DNA from: Polyangia bacterium
GTDB taxonomy: Bacteria; Myxococcota_A; Polyangia; Polyangiales; Polyangiaceae
Assembly (NCBI GenBank): GCA_030426145.1
Contig: JAUHZF010000004.1
Coordinates: forward strand, 20,403 to 84,402
Direction of reading: 5' to 3'
DNA: 64,000 nucleotides
Part shown: piece after piece, positions 8,555 to 17,328 of the stretch
How positions within the stretch are numbered: position 1 is the stretch's first letter
Layout of the letters: each line of letters begins with the position of its first letter
The notes under the pieces: model-generated
Databases searched by the model: none
What the model was told of the DNA's origin: nothing
The model's input: the letters and a program-made list of their open reading frames with translations, nothing else
Position numbers and translations under genes: made by a program

Positions 8555-10900
8555 ATGGGTGGGCGATGGGCGTTTGTCGTCGTCAGCGCGTTGGCCTTCG
8601 TGGCCTGCGGTGACGGCTTGCTCGAGAACGGACCGGTGGACCATACCACCAGCGCGGGCACCGGCGCCTACGGGGGCGACGACCCTGGCGTGGGCGGCTC
8701 CGGTGGCAGCAGCGGACGGACACCGGTCGACCCGAGCCAGGCACCGCTGGGCGCACACTTCGCGAGCGAGGGTGGCCTCACCATCGTCACTCGCTCCACC
8801 GCGGCCACCCGCATCGAGGCATGGCTCTACGATGCTCCCAAGCAGGCCGCCGAGCGACTGGTGGTGCAACTGGAACGGGACGGGGATACCTGGCGCGCGG
8901 CCGTCGAGCCCGACGTCTTGGCCGATGCCCTCGGTGAGGGCCCCGTCTACTACGGCTTGCGGGTGTGGGGTCCGAACTGGACCTACGACCCGAGCTGGTC
9001 GCCGGGTTCGACGGCGGGCTTCATCGCCGACGTCGATGCCGACGGACACCGGTTCAATCCGAACAAGCTCATCCTCGACCCCTTCGCGCGCGAGATGAGC
9101 CACGACCCCGACTACGACTGGGGCGTCTTCGCCACGGGTCCCGACCACCGCACCAAGGACAGCGCCCCCACCGTACCAAAGGGCGTCGTGCTCCCCCTCG
9201 ACGTAGCGGCGGTGGATACGGGCCCACGCCCCGAGCGCGAGCTGAAGGACCACATCATCTACGAGGTGCACCTTCGGGGTCTGACCATGCAAGACCCGAG
9301 CTTGCCCCAGGCATTGCGCGGCACCTACGCCGGTGCCGCCCTCAAAGCGCCGTATCTCGCCGACCTCGGCGTCACGGCCATCGAGCTCCTGCCGCTGCAC
9401 GAGACGCAGAACGACCAGAACGACCTCACGCCCGACAGCGTCGACGGCGACAACTACTGGGGCTACTCCACCCTCAGCTACTTCGCCCCCGACCGACGCT
9501 ACGCTGCAGACAAGTCGCCTGGCGGCCCGACCCGGGAGCTACGCGAAATGGTTCGTGCGTTCCACCAGCAGGGGATCGCGGTGCTCGTGGACGTGGTCTA
9601 CAACCACACTGGCGAAGGTGGCCATTGGGACGCCGAAGGCCAGGTAGCCCCGCTCATCTCGTGGCGAGGCCTCGACAACGCGGCCTTCTACAAGGCGGGC
9701 TACGACGCCGCCCACTACCACAACAGCAATGGCGTCGGCCCCGACGTCGCCGCCGCGTCCCCATTGGCACAGGACATGGTGCTCGCGTCCCTCCGCTATT
9801 GGCACGAGGAACTCGGCGTCGACGGGTTCCGCTTCGACCTCGCGAGCGTGATGGGCAACCTCTGCAACGGCAACTGTTTCGGCTTCGACCCGCAAGCGCC
9901 GATGCTCACCCGCCCCGTCGCAGAGCTCCCCGACGCCATCCTCATCGCCGAGCCGTGGGCCATCGGCCCCGGGACCTACCAAGTCGGCAACTTTCCCGCT
10001 GGCTGGGCCGAATGGAACGACGGCTATCGCGACGACCTTCGCGCCGACCAGAATCGGCTCCACATCGAGGAGGTGACCCCTGGCTGGTTGGCCAACCGAA
10101 TGAGCGGCTCGTGGGAGCGCTTCGGAGACGACGGCCGCTCGCCCTGGGCCTCGATCAACTTCCTCGTGGCGCACGACGGCCTCACGCTGCGCGACCTCTA
10201 CAGCTGCAACACCAAGAACAACGGCCTCGGCTGGCCCTACGGCCCCTCCGACGGCGGCACCGACAACGACATCGCCTGGGACCACGGAGGTGACGCCGCC
10301 GCGCAGCGCCAAGCGACCCGTACCGGCTTGGCCCTCCTCATGCTCTCGGCCGGCACGCCGATGATCACCGGCGGTGACGAGCGCTATCGGTCGCTCATCT
10401 GCAACAACAACCCGTACAACCTCGACAGCCCAGCCAATTGGCTCGATTGGTCCCCTCCCCCGTCGAGCATCTTCAACTTCGCCCGCTCGCTGATGCGCTT
10501 CCGCCTCGCGCATCCCGCCTTGCGCCCGGAGAGCTTCCGCCCCGACGGCGACGCGAACAACAACGGCATTCCCACCATCGGCTGGTTCCAGGATGACGGC
10601 GGTCCCGCGGACGCGGCCTACCTCGATGATCCCGACAACAGCTTCATCGGCTTTCGCCTCGACGGGGAAGAAGCCCAGGACAGCGTGCGGTCCATCTACG
10701 TGGGCTACAACGGCTGGGACCAGGGTCTGAACGTCACCCTTCCCCCGCTCGCCCCCGGCCACGGCTGGTACCTGGTCAGCGACACTCACTCATGGCTCGA
10801 AGGCGACGACAACTTCATCGAAGGCGGCGCCCTCCTCGCCGACGAACCCTACCTGCTCGGCGCTCGCGCGATGCTTCTGTTGGTCGAGAAACCGCTCTGA
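8555..10900 (+). CDS. GH13 isoamylase/glycogen-debranching-type lipoprotein
   Basis: A 781-aa alpha-amylase superfamily enzyme predicted to be a lipoprotein (ALAFVACGDG lipobox) with a Gly/Ser-rich linker to about residue 60. A CBM48-like N-terminal sandwich follows, with the isoamylase/GlgX block HRFNPNKLILDPFAR. The catalytic barrel shows VDVVYNHTGEG, the nucleophile Asp in DGFRFDLAS (about 428), the acid Glu in IAEPWA (about 465) and HDGLTLRDLY (about 541). NNNPYNLDSPANWLDW is also typical of debranching enzymes. Its likely role is hydrolysis of alpha-1,6 branches of external or periplasmic alpha-glucans; an extracytoplasmic location separates it from cytoplasmic GlgX. It ends 15 bp from convergent ttcA. 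Confidence 0.88.
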   Translation: MGGRWAFVVVSALAFVACGDGLLENGPVDHTTSAGTGAYGGDDPGVGGSGGSSGRTPVDPSQAPLGAHFASEGGLTIVTRSTAATRIEAWLYDAPKQAAERLVVQLERDGDTWRAAVEPDVLADALGEGPVYYGLRVWGPNWTYDPSWSPGSTAGFIADVDADGHRFNPNKLILDPFAREMSHDPDYDWGVFATGPDHRTKDSAPTVPKGVVLPLDVAAVDTGPRPERELKDHIIYEVHLRGLTMQDPSLPQALRGTYAGAALKAPYLADLGVTAIELLPLHETQNDQNDLTPDSVDGDNYWGYSTLSYFAPDRRYAADKSPGGPTRELREMVRAFHQQGIAVLVDVVYNHTGEGGHWDAEGQVAPLISWRGLDNAAFYKAGYDAAHYHNSNGVGPDVAAASPLAQDMVLASLRYWHEELGVDGFRFDLASVMGNLCNGNCFGFDPQAPMLTRPVAELPDAILIAEPWAIGPGTYQVGNFPAGWAEWNDGYRDDLRADQNRLHIEEVTPGWLANRMSGSWERFGDDGRSPWASINFLVAHDGLTLRDLYSCNTKNNGLGWPYGPSDGGTDNDIAWDHGGDAAAQRQATRTGLALLMLSAGTPMITGGDERYRSLICNNNPYNLDSPANWLDWSPPPSSIFNFARSLMRFRLAHPALRPESFRPDGDANNNGIPTIGWFQDDGGPADAAYLDDPDNSFIGFRLDGEEAQDSVRSIYVGYNGWDQGLNVTLPPLAPGHGWYLVSDTHSWLEGDDNFIEGGALLADEPYLLGARAMLLLVEKPL

Positions 10901-10915
10901 CGCTCGCTACGAACG

Positions 10916-11800
10916 TCAGGGCACGACAGGCAGCCGACGCCCACCGCTCGCGACGGGCTCGGCCGCCGCATGGTGGGGTCTCGCCTCGGGCTTTGGGTCG
11001 GGGCGGATGTCGTCCGGGCGCGCTCGCCAGGCGGCGAGCACGTCTGGGTCCAGCATGTGCGTGGGACGGATGTTTCCGAGGGCGTTCATCATCACGGCCC
11101 GCAGGTGTGGATGCTCCTGCTCGAGCTGGTCGAGCAGGGCCGTCATGCGCTCTCGCTTGAGCCCCTCCTGCGAGCCACACAAGTTGCAGGGGAGGATGGG
11201 AAAGCCCTCCCACTCGGCGAGCGCCGCGATGGAGGGCTCGTCGCAGTCGATGAGGGGTCGAATCACCTCGAAGCGGCCATCGTCGGTGGTGAAGCTGGCA
11301 GGCATGGCCTGGAGCTTTCCAGCGTAGAAGAGGTTGAGCAGGAAGGTCTCGAGCGCGTCGTTCCGGTGGTGCCCGAGCGCGATCCTATTGCACCCCAGGC
11401 GCTCGGCCGCCGTGTAGAGGATCCCCCGACGCAGCCGTGAGCAGAGCGAGCAGTAGGTGGCGCCTTCGGCGAGCTTCTCCGTCACGACCGCGTAGGTGTC
11501 CTCACGCAAGATCTCGAACGCATACCCCTGCGCCTCGAGCCAAGCGCGGAGGGGCGTACCGTCGTAGCCGGGCTGCACCTGATCGAGGTGCACCGCGACG
11601 AGGTCGACGTCGAGCGCGAGACGGCGTCGCAGCGCATGAAGCAGATGCAGCATCACATAGCTGTCCTTGCCGCCACTGATCGCCACCAGCACCCGGTCTC
11701 CCGGCGCGAGCAATCCCCACCGCGTCACCGTCTTGCGTAAGCGATGGAACAACCGGCTCTCGGTGCGCTTGCGGTCGGTGGGCTTCACGGTGCCGACCAT
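10916..11800 (-). CDS. ttcA: tRNA 2-thiocytidine(32) synthetase TtcA
   Basis: A 294-aa PP-loop ATPase that thiolates cytidine 32 of certain tRNAs using an oxygen-sensitive [4Fe-4S] cluster. Motifs: PP-loop SGGKDSYVML near residue 44, CSLCSRLRRG near 118 (two cluster cysteines), GHHRNDALETFLLN, and CNLCGSQ near 207 for the third cluster cysteine. The C-terminus carries NIRPTHMLDP as in known TtcA. About 35 residues at the end are low-complexity. Divergent from the peroxiredoxin gene, sharing a 173-bp spacer. Confidence 0.95.
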   Translation of the reverse strand: MVGTVKPTDRKRTESRLFHRLRKTVTRWGLLAPGDRVLVAISGGKDSYVMLHLLHALRRRLALDVDLVAVHLDQVQPGYDGTPLRAWLEAQGYAFEILREDTYAVVTEKLAEGATYCSLCSRLRRGILYTAAERLGCNRIALGHHRNDALETFLLNLFYAGKLQAMPASFTTDDGRFEVIRPLIDCDEPSIAALAEWEGFPILPCNLCGSQEGLKRERMTALLDQLEQEHPHLRAVMMNALGNIRPTHMLDPDVLAAWRARPDDIRPDPKPEARPHHAAAEPVASGGRRLPVVP

Positions 11801-11885
11801 GACACCTGTGCTTCCTCACCGCACCGTCTTCCGGCTGCACGCCGTCGCACCGGTGGTGCGACGAACCAGTACACGCCGATGGGCG

Positions 11886-11906
11886 ACTTTAGAATAATTC
11901 TAAAGT
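11886..11906. promoter_or_regulatory. PerR/Fur-type palindromic operator
   Basis: A perfect palindrome with 10-bp arms around one central A. Its core TTAGAATAATTCTAA matches the PerR box consensus (7-1-7, TTATAATnATTATAA) at all but two symmetric positions, and it is AT-rich in a GC-rich genome. It lies between ttcA and the peroxiredoxin gene, the expected place for a peroxide- or iron-sensing Fur-family regulator. No such regulator gene is in the window. Confidence 0.75.
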
Positions 11907-11912
11907 TAGAAC

Positions 11913-11928
11913 TGGCACAACCGATGCA
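11913..11928 (+). promoter_or_regulatory. Candidate sigma-54 (-24/-12) promoter
   Basis: TGGCACAACCGATGCA matches the sigma-54 consensus TGGCACGrnnnTTGCw with invariant GG and GC at correct spacing and two mismatches. Transcription would start near 11939, giving a leader of about 35 nt to the peroxiredoxin ATG with its strong Shine-Dalgarno. An ordinary sigma-70-type promoter overlapping the palindrome is the alternative. Confidence 0.5.
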
Positions 11929-11973
11929 GTTGCTAGGGGTGATGCCGGCGACACGGCATCGAGGAGGAATCCC

Positions 11974-12645
11974 ATGCAAGAAGATGCACTGAACCAAGCC
12001 CATACCCCCATTCTCCAGCTCGGCGCACCCGTGCCCGACTTCGAGGCCGTGACGACCGAGGGTCCGCTGCGCCTCTCGACCTACGCCCCAGGCCAGTGGG
12101 TCATCCTGTTCTCCCATCCGGCCGACTTCACCCCGGTGTGCACGACCGAGTTCATGGCCTTCGCCGGAATTCAGGAGGAGCTGTCCAAGCGCAACGTGGC
12201 GCTCCTCGGCAACTCGATCGACAGCGTCTACAGCCACATCGGCTGGGTCCGAAACATCGAGCAGAACTGGGGCGTGAAGATCTCCTTTCCCATCATCGCG
12301 GACCTCGACATGAACGTGGCTCGCAGCTTCGGGATGCTCCACGAAGCGAGCTCGAAGACGGCGGCCGTACGCACGGTGTTCTTCATCGACCCCGAGCGAA
12401 AGCTGAGGGCCATGATCCACTACCCCCTCAACGTGGGTCGCAACTTCGACGAGATCGTTCGGGTCGTGGACGCACTGCAAACGGCCGACGCAGAAGGCGT
12501 GGCCTGTCCTGCGGATTGGCGACCCGGAGACGACGTCATCGTGCCGCCTCCTGCCACCGTGGCTGAAGCGGCGAAGCGCGTGGCCGACCCCGAGCTGAAG
12601 GTCACCGACTGGTACTTCTCGAAGAAGTCGCTTCCGAAGCGATGA
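11974..12645 (+). CDS. Peroxiredoxin (Prx6/AhpC-TSA group)
   Basis: A 223-aa thiol peroxidase reducing hydrogen peroxide and organic hydroperoxides in the cytoplasm. The peroxidatic cysteine is Cys56 in HPADFTPVCTTEF. A second Cys178 lies in VACPADWRPGDD, the region where 2-Cys members carry a resolving cysteine. The C-terminal TDWYFSKK is the Prx6-group tail, where many relatives have Cys instead of Ser. Strong ribosome site GAGGAGG at 11961-11967, 6 nt before the ATG. The upstream palindrome suggests peroxide-responsive control. Confidence 0.93.
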   Translation: MQEDALNQAHTPILQLGAPVPDFEAVTTEGPLRLSTYAPGQWVILFSHPADFTPVCTTEFMAFAGIQEELSKRNVALLGNSIDSVYSHIGWVRNIEQNWGVKISFPIIADLDMNVARSFGMLHEASSKTAAVRTVFFIDPERKLRAMIHYPLNVGRNFDEIVRVVDALQTADAEGVACPADWRPGDDVIVPPPATVAEAAKRVADPELKVTDWYFSKKSLPKR

Positions 12646-12770
12646 AGAGCGCATCTCGGCCCTTCTGAGGCCCCGCGCAGGGGAACGACGACGGCCTATA
12701 CGACGCCACCTTCAATTTCCCCACAGCGTGGGGTGTCATGTGGGCAGACCCTTGGTAGGCTTCGCGCTGC

Positions 12771-15700
12771 ATGTCGTCGTCTTCACGGGCGCGGGGTCTA
12801 CCAGTTGGATCCATCCTGGCCAGTCGGTACCAGGTTCGGCGCGAGCTGGGTCGCGGCGGCATGGGGTACGTCTATCTCTGCCGCGACCTGGTTCTCGACG
12901 AACGGGTGGCGCTCAAGCTGATGCCCCGCAACGTCTCCGAAGAAGGGAGCACGAAGCGCAAGAAGGGTCGCCACGACGACGCCTGGTTCTTCTACGAAGA
13001 GGCGCGGGCCCTCGCCGGGCTCGATCATCCGGCCATCGTGCGCGCCCGCGACTACGGCGTGCTGTCGGATGGCGCCCCGTACCTCGTGATGGACGTGGTG
13101 CCGGGGCGCTCGCTGCACGAGTGGATCTACCGCGCCCGCACCGAAGGGCTGCTGCCCTTCAACGTCGTGTGGGCCACCGTCGACCAAGTGCTCAGCGGGC
13201 TCGCGCATGCCCACGCCCGCGGCATCATCCACGGTGACCTCAAGCCGTCCAACGTCCTGCTCCACCGCCCCCCGGGCGAAGAGCCGCCCCGGGCCTACGT
13301 GCTCGACCTCGGCCTGGCCTGGCTCACCCGCGACCTCGTCGACCACCGGCTCGACGGCTCGCGCGAGGTGGCCCCCACGGTTCGCTACGGTGCGGGCACG
13401 CCCGGGTGGATGGCCCCCGAGCAGATCCGAATGGCGACGCCCCACATCGGGCCCGCCACCGACCTCTACCCCCTGGGCTGCCTCGTCTACACGCTGATGG
13501 TGGGCGACGAGCCCTACGAGGGCAGCAACGACGAGCTGCTCGACCAGCACAAAAACGCGCCCATCCCCGACTTCGACCCGCCTGCGGACACCCCCAAGGA
13601 TGTGGTCACCTTCGTGAAGCGACTCATGGCCAAGTGGCCCTGGAACCGCTTCGCCTTCGCCGCCGACGCGCGCCGCGAGTGGCACCGCTTTCGGCCGGAG
13701 GGCAGCTATCCCTCCATCGCGCCGCCGCCCGCGATCTCCTCCGCCCCCGGAAGCAGCCGGGCCCGCGGCAAGAGCCCGAGCGACATCGCCAGCGGCATGC
13801 CCACGCCTCAGGAGGCCCCGAAGGTCGCGGTCTCCACGCCGGGCCTGCTCGGCGTGCGCCCGAGCCCGCTCGTCGGTCGGCAGGAAGAGCGCAACATGCT
13901 CGCGGAGCTCGCCCACGACCTCGCCTCAGGCGAAGGACCCGAGCATCACCTCGTGCTCCTCAGCGGCGTGGCCGGCGTGGGCAAGAGCAAGCTCGCAGAG
14001 TGGCTCTGCCAAGACGTGCACGAACACGGTCTGATGATCCCTCTTCGCGCTCGCTACCGAAAGATCGCCGCCCCCTTGGACGGCGTCGTCGGCGCCCTCG
14101 TCCAGCACTACCGCGTGGAGAAGGTGAAGCGGACCACCATCGAGAAGGTCCTCATGAACCTCTGGCGCGTACGCCAGGACGATGACGAGGGCCTCACTTG
14201 GGTCGCGGGCGCGGCCGCCTGGCTCAACCGGCAGAAGGGCGACGACGACTCGCTCGGACCGACGAAGAAGCGCTTCGTGCTCGACCGTCCCGAGCTGCGG
14301 TGGCTCGTCATCCGGAAGACCCTGGAGCGTACCGCCAACGGCCGACCGCTCTTGCTCTGGCTCGACGACCTCCATCGCGCGCCAGCCGACACCTTCCAGC
14401 AGCTCGCGCGCCTCAAGCGGGACCTCAAGCACGTGCCGATGCTCATCCTCCCCACGATGCGCAACGAAGACGTGGCCAACGACCCCACAGCTCGCGCTCG
14501 CATCGAGCTCCTGGTGGAGGAGTTCGGGGGCCGCCGCGTCGAGATCGAGCCGATGAATCTCAAGGAGACGCGCAAGCTGCTCCGCGAGACCCTGCCGCTG
14601 TCGGATCGGGCCCTCGAGGTCGCGTCGAGCCGTGCGAAGGGCAACCCGCTCTTCGCCCTCCAGCTGCTGCACTCGTGGGCCATGCGTGGCGACCTGCGCC
14701 AGCAGCAGGACGGCAACTACACCGTCGAAGACGACTCCATGTCCAAGCCGGCGAGCACGACGGCCGAGCTGTGGGAGGAGCGGATCAAGGCGCTTCCGCG
14801 CGAGCTTCAGCCTGCGGCCATGGCCGCCTCTGCGCTCGGCGGCGACATCCGCCGCGACGTGCTGCGGGCCGAGCTCACCGAGCTCGGTCTCGAAGCCGGC
14901 CGCGCCATCTCCGCCCTCAAGCGGGCCCAGCTCCTGCTCCCGGCCGGCACCGACCGCCTGCGCTGGACCCATGCCCTGCTGCAGGAGCATCTGCTCGGAA
15001 AGCTCTACCACCAGGACAACGCGCGCACCGTCTTCCTCGCCGCGGCCAACGCCCTCAGTCACCACCCGGTGGCCTCGAGCGGTCGCATCGTGCGGCACCG
15101 GGTGACCAACCTCATCCGCGCCGGCCAGCTCGAAACCGCGGCCGAGCTGCTCCACGGCTACGTGGCCACTTCGTGGGGACAGGTGCGCGACGCTGCGGTC
15201 ACGCTCCGCGACCTCCAGCTGCTCGACAACAAGCTCAGCGGTGTGCACCTCGCCCACCACTTGCGGTGGCGGGCCGAGGCTTCGCGCCACGCGGGTTCGC
15301 TCGAAGAGGCCCGTCGCCAGGCCGAGATCGCCCGGCGCACCTTCCGCGACCACGGCGAGGAGATGCAGGAGGCCCAGTGCCTACGCCTGCTCGGGCACAT
15401 CGCCTCCGACCTCGGTGCCTCTGCGCAGGGGCGGCGCCTGGTGACACGGGCCCTCACCCTCTTCCGGCGGCACGCCAACGTCGTGGGCCAAGCCCAGTGC
15501 GAGGTCCTTCTCGGCGAGATCGACTACCTCGTGGGCGAGCATCAGCGCGCACTCGACGTGCTCAACCAAGCGGCGGTGAGGTTCAGCCAGGTGAAGGACG
15601 TGCTCGGTCGCGCCCAGTGCCTCATCCTCCAGGGCTTCATCGAGCAGTCAGGCGGCTCCCCCAAGCGGGCCCGCGAGATGCTCGCCGTGGCTCGGGCCGA

Positions 15701-16304
15701 CCTCGAACGCATCGGCTATCGCCTCGGCGTCGCCCAGTGTGACCTCGCCCTCGCCCACGCCGACCACCGAGAAGGCGACTTCGCCCGCGCCCACGAGCGC
15801 GCCACCAAGACCCTCAAGGCATTCCGCCTCATCGAGAACCCGCGCGGCGAAGCTGGATGCGAGCGTCTGCTCGCCATGAACGCCCTCGACGGCGGACACC
15901 CCAACACGGCCGAAGTCCACGCCCGAGCCTGCGGCAGCCTCTACTCCCGCCTCAACGACCCCTGGGGCAAGGTCGAGGCGCTCCTGCTCCTGGCCCAGGT
16001 CGCCCTCTACCGCGAGGACGACGAAGCGGCCCGCGAGTCGCTCATCCGCGCAGAGGCGATCGCCCTCGCCGAGGCCGAGCCCAAGCAGCACCGTCACCTC
16101 ACCCTGGCCTGGCTCGCCGCCCACGAAGAGCGGTGGAGCGACGTGGCCCGGGAACTCGATGCGGCCCGCCGAACCTTCAAGGATTCGTCCCAAAGTGGCG
16201 ACCACACCCCGCAACTCCTGAACCAATTCGCAGCCCTCGCGTGGCCGGAGCCGGCAGGGGGGCGAGTGAAGAGCTGGGTTCAGGCACTCAAGCGAAGTCT
16301 CTGA
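12771..16304 (+). CDS. Ser/Thr kinase fused to AAA-type ATPase and TPR region
   Basis: A 1177-aa cytoplasmic signalling protein of the PknK/multidomain type common in myxobacteria. The kinase domain (about 18-300) has GRGGMGYVYL, VALKLM, HGDLKPSN in the catalytic loop (Gly replacing the usual Arg of HRD), DLG replacing DFG, and WMAPEQI. A Ser/Pro linker leads to a STAND-like ATPase with Walker A GVAGVGKSK near residue 398 and LLLWLDDLHRA as Walker B. The last about 450 residues are helical TPR-like repeats (EARRQAEIARRTF and similar). No transmembrane segment or DNA-binding domain seen. Altered HRD and DFG residues may lower kinase activity. Confidence 0.85.
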   Translation: MSSSSRARGLPVGSILASRYQVRRELGRGGMGYVYLCRDLVLDERVALKLMPRNVSEEGSTKRKKGRHDDAWFFYEEARALAGLDHPAIVRARDYGVLSDGAPYLVMDVVPGRSLHEWIYRARTEGLLPFNVVWATVDQVLSGLAHAHARGIIHGDLKPSNVLLHRPPGEEPPRAYVLDLGLAWLTRDLVDHRLDGSREVAPTVRYGAGTPGWMAPEQIRMATPHIGPATDLYPLGCLVYTLMVGDEPYEGSNDELLDQHKNAPIPDFDPPADTPKDVVTFVKRLMAKWPWNRFAFAADARREWHRFRPEGSYPSIAPPPAISSAPGSSRARGKSPSDIASGMPTPQEAPKVAVSTPGLLGVRPSPLVGRQEERNMLAELAHDLASGEGPEHHLVLLSGVAGVGKSKLAEWLCQDVHEHGLMIPLRARYRKIAAPLDGVVGALVQHYRVEKVKRTTIEKVLMNLWRVRQDDDEGLTWVAGAAAWLNRQKGDDDSLGPTKKRFVLDRPELRWLVIRKTLERTANGRPLLLWLDDLHRAPADTFQQLARLKRDLKHVPMLILPTMRNEDVANDPTARARIELLVEEFGGRRVEIEPMNLKETRKLLRETLPLSDRALEVASSRAKGNPLFALQLLHSWAMRGDLRQQQDGNYTVEDDSMSKPASTTAELWEERIKALPRELQPAAMAASALGGDIRRDVLRAELTELGLEAGRAISALKRAQLLLPAGTDRLRWTHALLQEHLLGKLYHQDNARTVFLAAANALSHHPVASSGRIVRHRVTNLIRAGQLETAAELLHGYVATSWGQVRDAAVTLRDLQLLDNKLSGVHLAHHLRWRAEASRHAGSLEEARRQAEIARRTFRDHGEEMQEAQCLRLLGHIASDLGASAQGRRLVTRALTLFRRHANVVGQAQCEVLLGEIDYLVGEHQRALDVLNQAAVRFSQVKDVLGRAQCLILQGFIEQSGGSPKRAREMLAVARADLERIGYRLGVAQCDLALAHADHREGDFARAHERATKTLKAFRLIENPRGEAGCERLLAMNALDGGHPNTAEVHARACGSLYSRLNDPWGKVEALLLLAQVALYREDDEAARESLIRAEAIALAEAEPKQHRHLTLAWLAAHEERWSDVARELDAARRTFKDSSQSGDHTPQLLNQFAALAWPEPAGGRVKSWVQALKRSL

Positions 16305-16332
16305 AGGTGTGCTAACAGGGCGGCTTCGTCTC

Positions 16333-17328
16333 ATGGATGAGGTGAAGAAGTCGGGCACCGTGGCCCTCGTAGGCCGCTCCAACGTGGGCAAATCGACGCT
16401 GCTGAACGCCGCGCTCGCGCTTCCGCTCGCCATCGTCTCGCGAAAGCCGCAGACCACGCGCGACCGACTTCTCGGCGTCGTGCGACACCGAGACACAGAG
16501 ATCGGCATCCTCGACACGCCCGGCTTTCACCGCGCGCGCACCAAGCTCGGCAAGGAGATGAACCGGCACGCGCGCCGCGCGGCCAAAGAGGCCGATGTCG
16601 TTTGCTTCGTGGTCTCGCTGCCGCCAAAGCCCAAGGCGCCTCTGTCCCCCCACCCCGGCGACCTCGCCCTGCTCCGGCAGATCCAGGAGAACGAGGAGAC
16701 GCCCGTCATCCTCGTGATCAACAAGGTCGACCTGCTGCGGCAGAAGGACCTGCTCCTGCCCTTCATCGCGGGCTACACCGAGGGACGCACCTTCGCCGCT
16801 GTCGTACCCATCAGCGCGCAGCGCGACGACGGGGTCACGCGGGTCCTCGACGAGGTCGCGCGCTTGCTGCCGGAAGGCGACGCCAGGTTCGACGAGGACA
16901 CCCTCACCGATCGCCCGCTGCGCTACTTCGCCGCCGAGTACGTGCGCGAGCCCATCCTCAAGGCCACGTCCCAGGAGGTGCCTCACGCGGTTGCCATCAC
17001 GGTCGAGCGCTTCAGCCAGCGCGCCAACGGCATCGTGGACATCGAGGCCACCATCCACGTCGAGCGCAACGGCCAGAAGCGCATCATCATCGGCGAGAAG
17101 GGCAGCGGCCTGAAGAAGGTCGGAAGCGCTGCGCGCGAGCGCATCGAGGCGCTCCTCGAGCGCCAGGTCAACCTGCAGCTCTTCGTCCGGGTCACCGCCG
17201 GTTGGCGTGAACGCCCCGCATCGCTGGCCGACTTCGGCCTCGCGCTCGGCACCGAAGAGCTCGCCGTGGCTCCTCTCGAGGGCATCGACCTCGACGCACT
17301 CGAAGAACCAGAGAACGAGGACGCATGA
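16333..17328 (+). CDS. era: GTPase Era
   Basis: A 331-aa essential GTPase binding 16S rRNA and assisting 30S maturation. G1 is GRSNVGKST (Ser where most Era proteins have Pro), G2 region QTTRD, G3 DTPG, G4 NKVD and G5 SAQ. The C-terminal KH domain contains RNGQKRIIIGEKGSGLKKVG, the RNA-binding loop, preceded by an ERF motif as in canonical Era. ATG 16333 is chosen over in-frame GTG 16309 because family members start a few residues before the G1 strand. The stop overlaps der by 4 nt. Confidence 0.95.
   Translation: MDEVKKSGTVALVGRSNVGKSTLLNAALALPLAIVSRKPQTTRDRLLGVVRHRDTEIGILDTPGFHRARTKLGKEMNRHARRAAKEADVVCFVVSLPPKPKAPLSPHPGDLALLRQIQENEETPVILVINKVDLLRQKDLLLPFIAGYTEGRTFAAVVPISAQRDDGVTRVLDEVARLLPEGDARFDEDTLTDRPLRYFAAEYVREPILKATSQEVPHAVAITVERFSQRANGIVDIEATIHVERNGQKRIIIGEKGSGLKKVGSAARERIEALLERQVNLQLFVRVTAGWRERPASLADFGLALGTEELAVAPLEGIDLDALEEPENEDA

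Noticed and set aside
12719..12733. CCCCAC-AGC-GTGGGG hairpin as a terminator of the peroxiredoxin gene
   Set aside because: Stem of 6 bp with a 3-nt loop and no following T-run, 74 bp after the stop; too weak to call.
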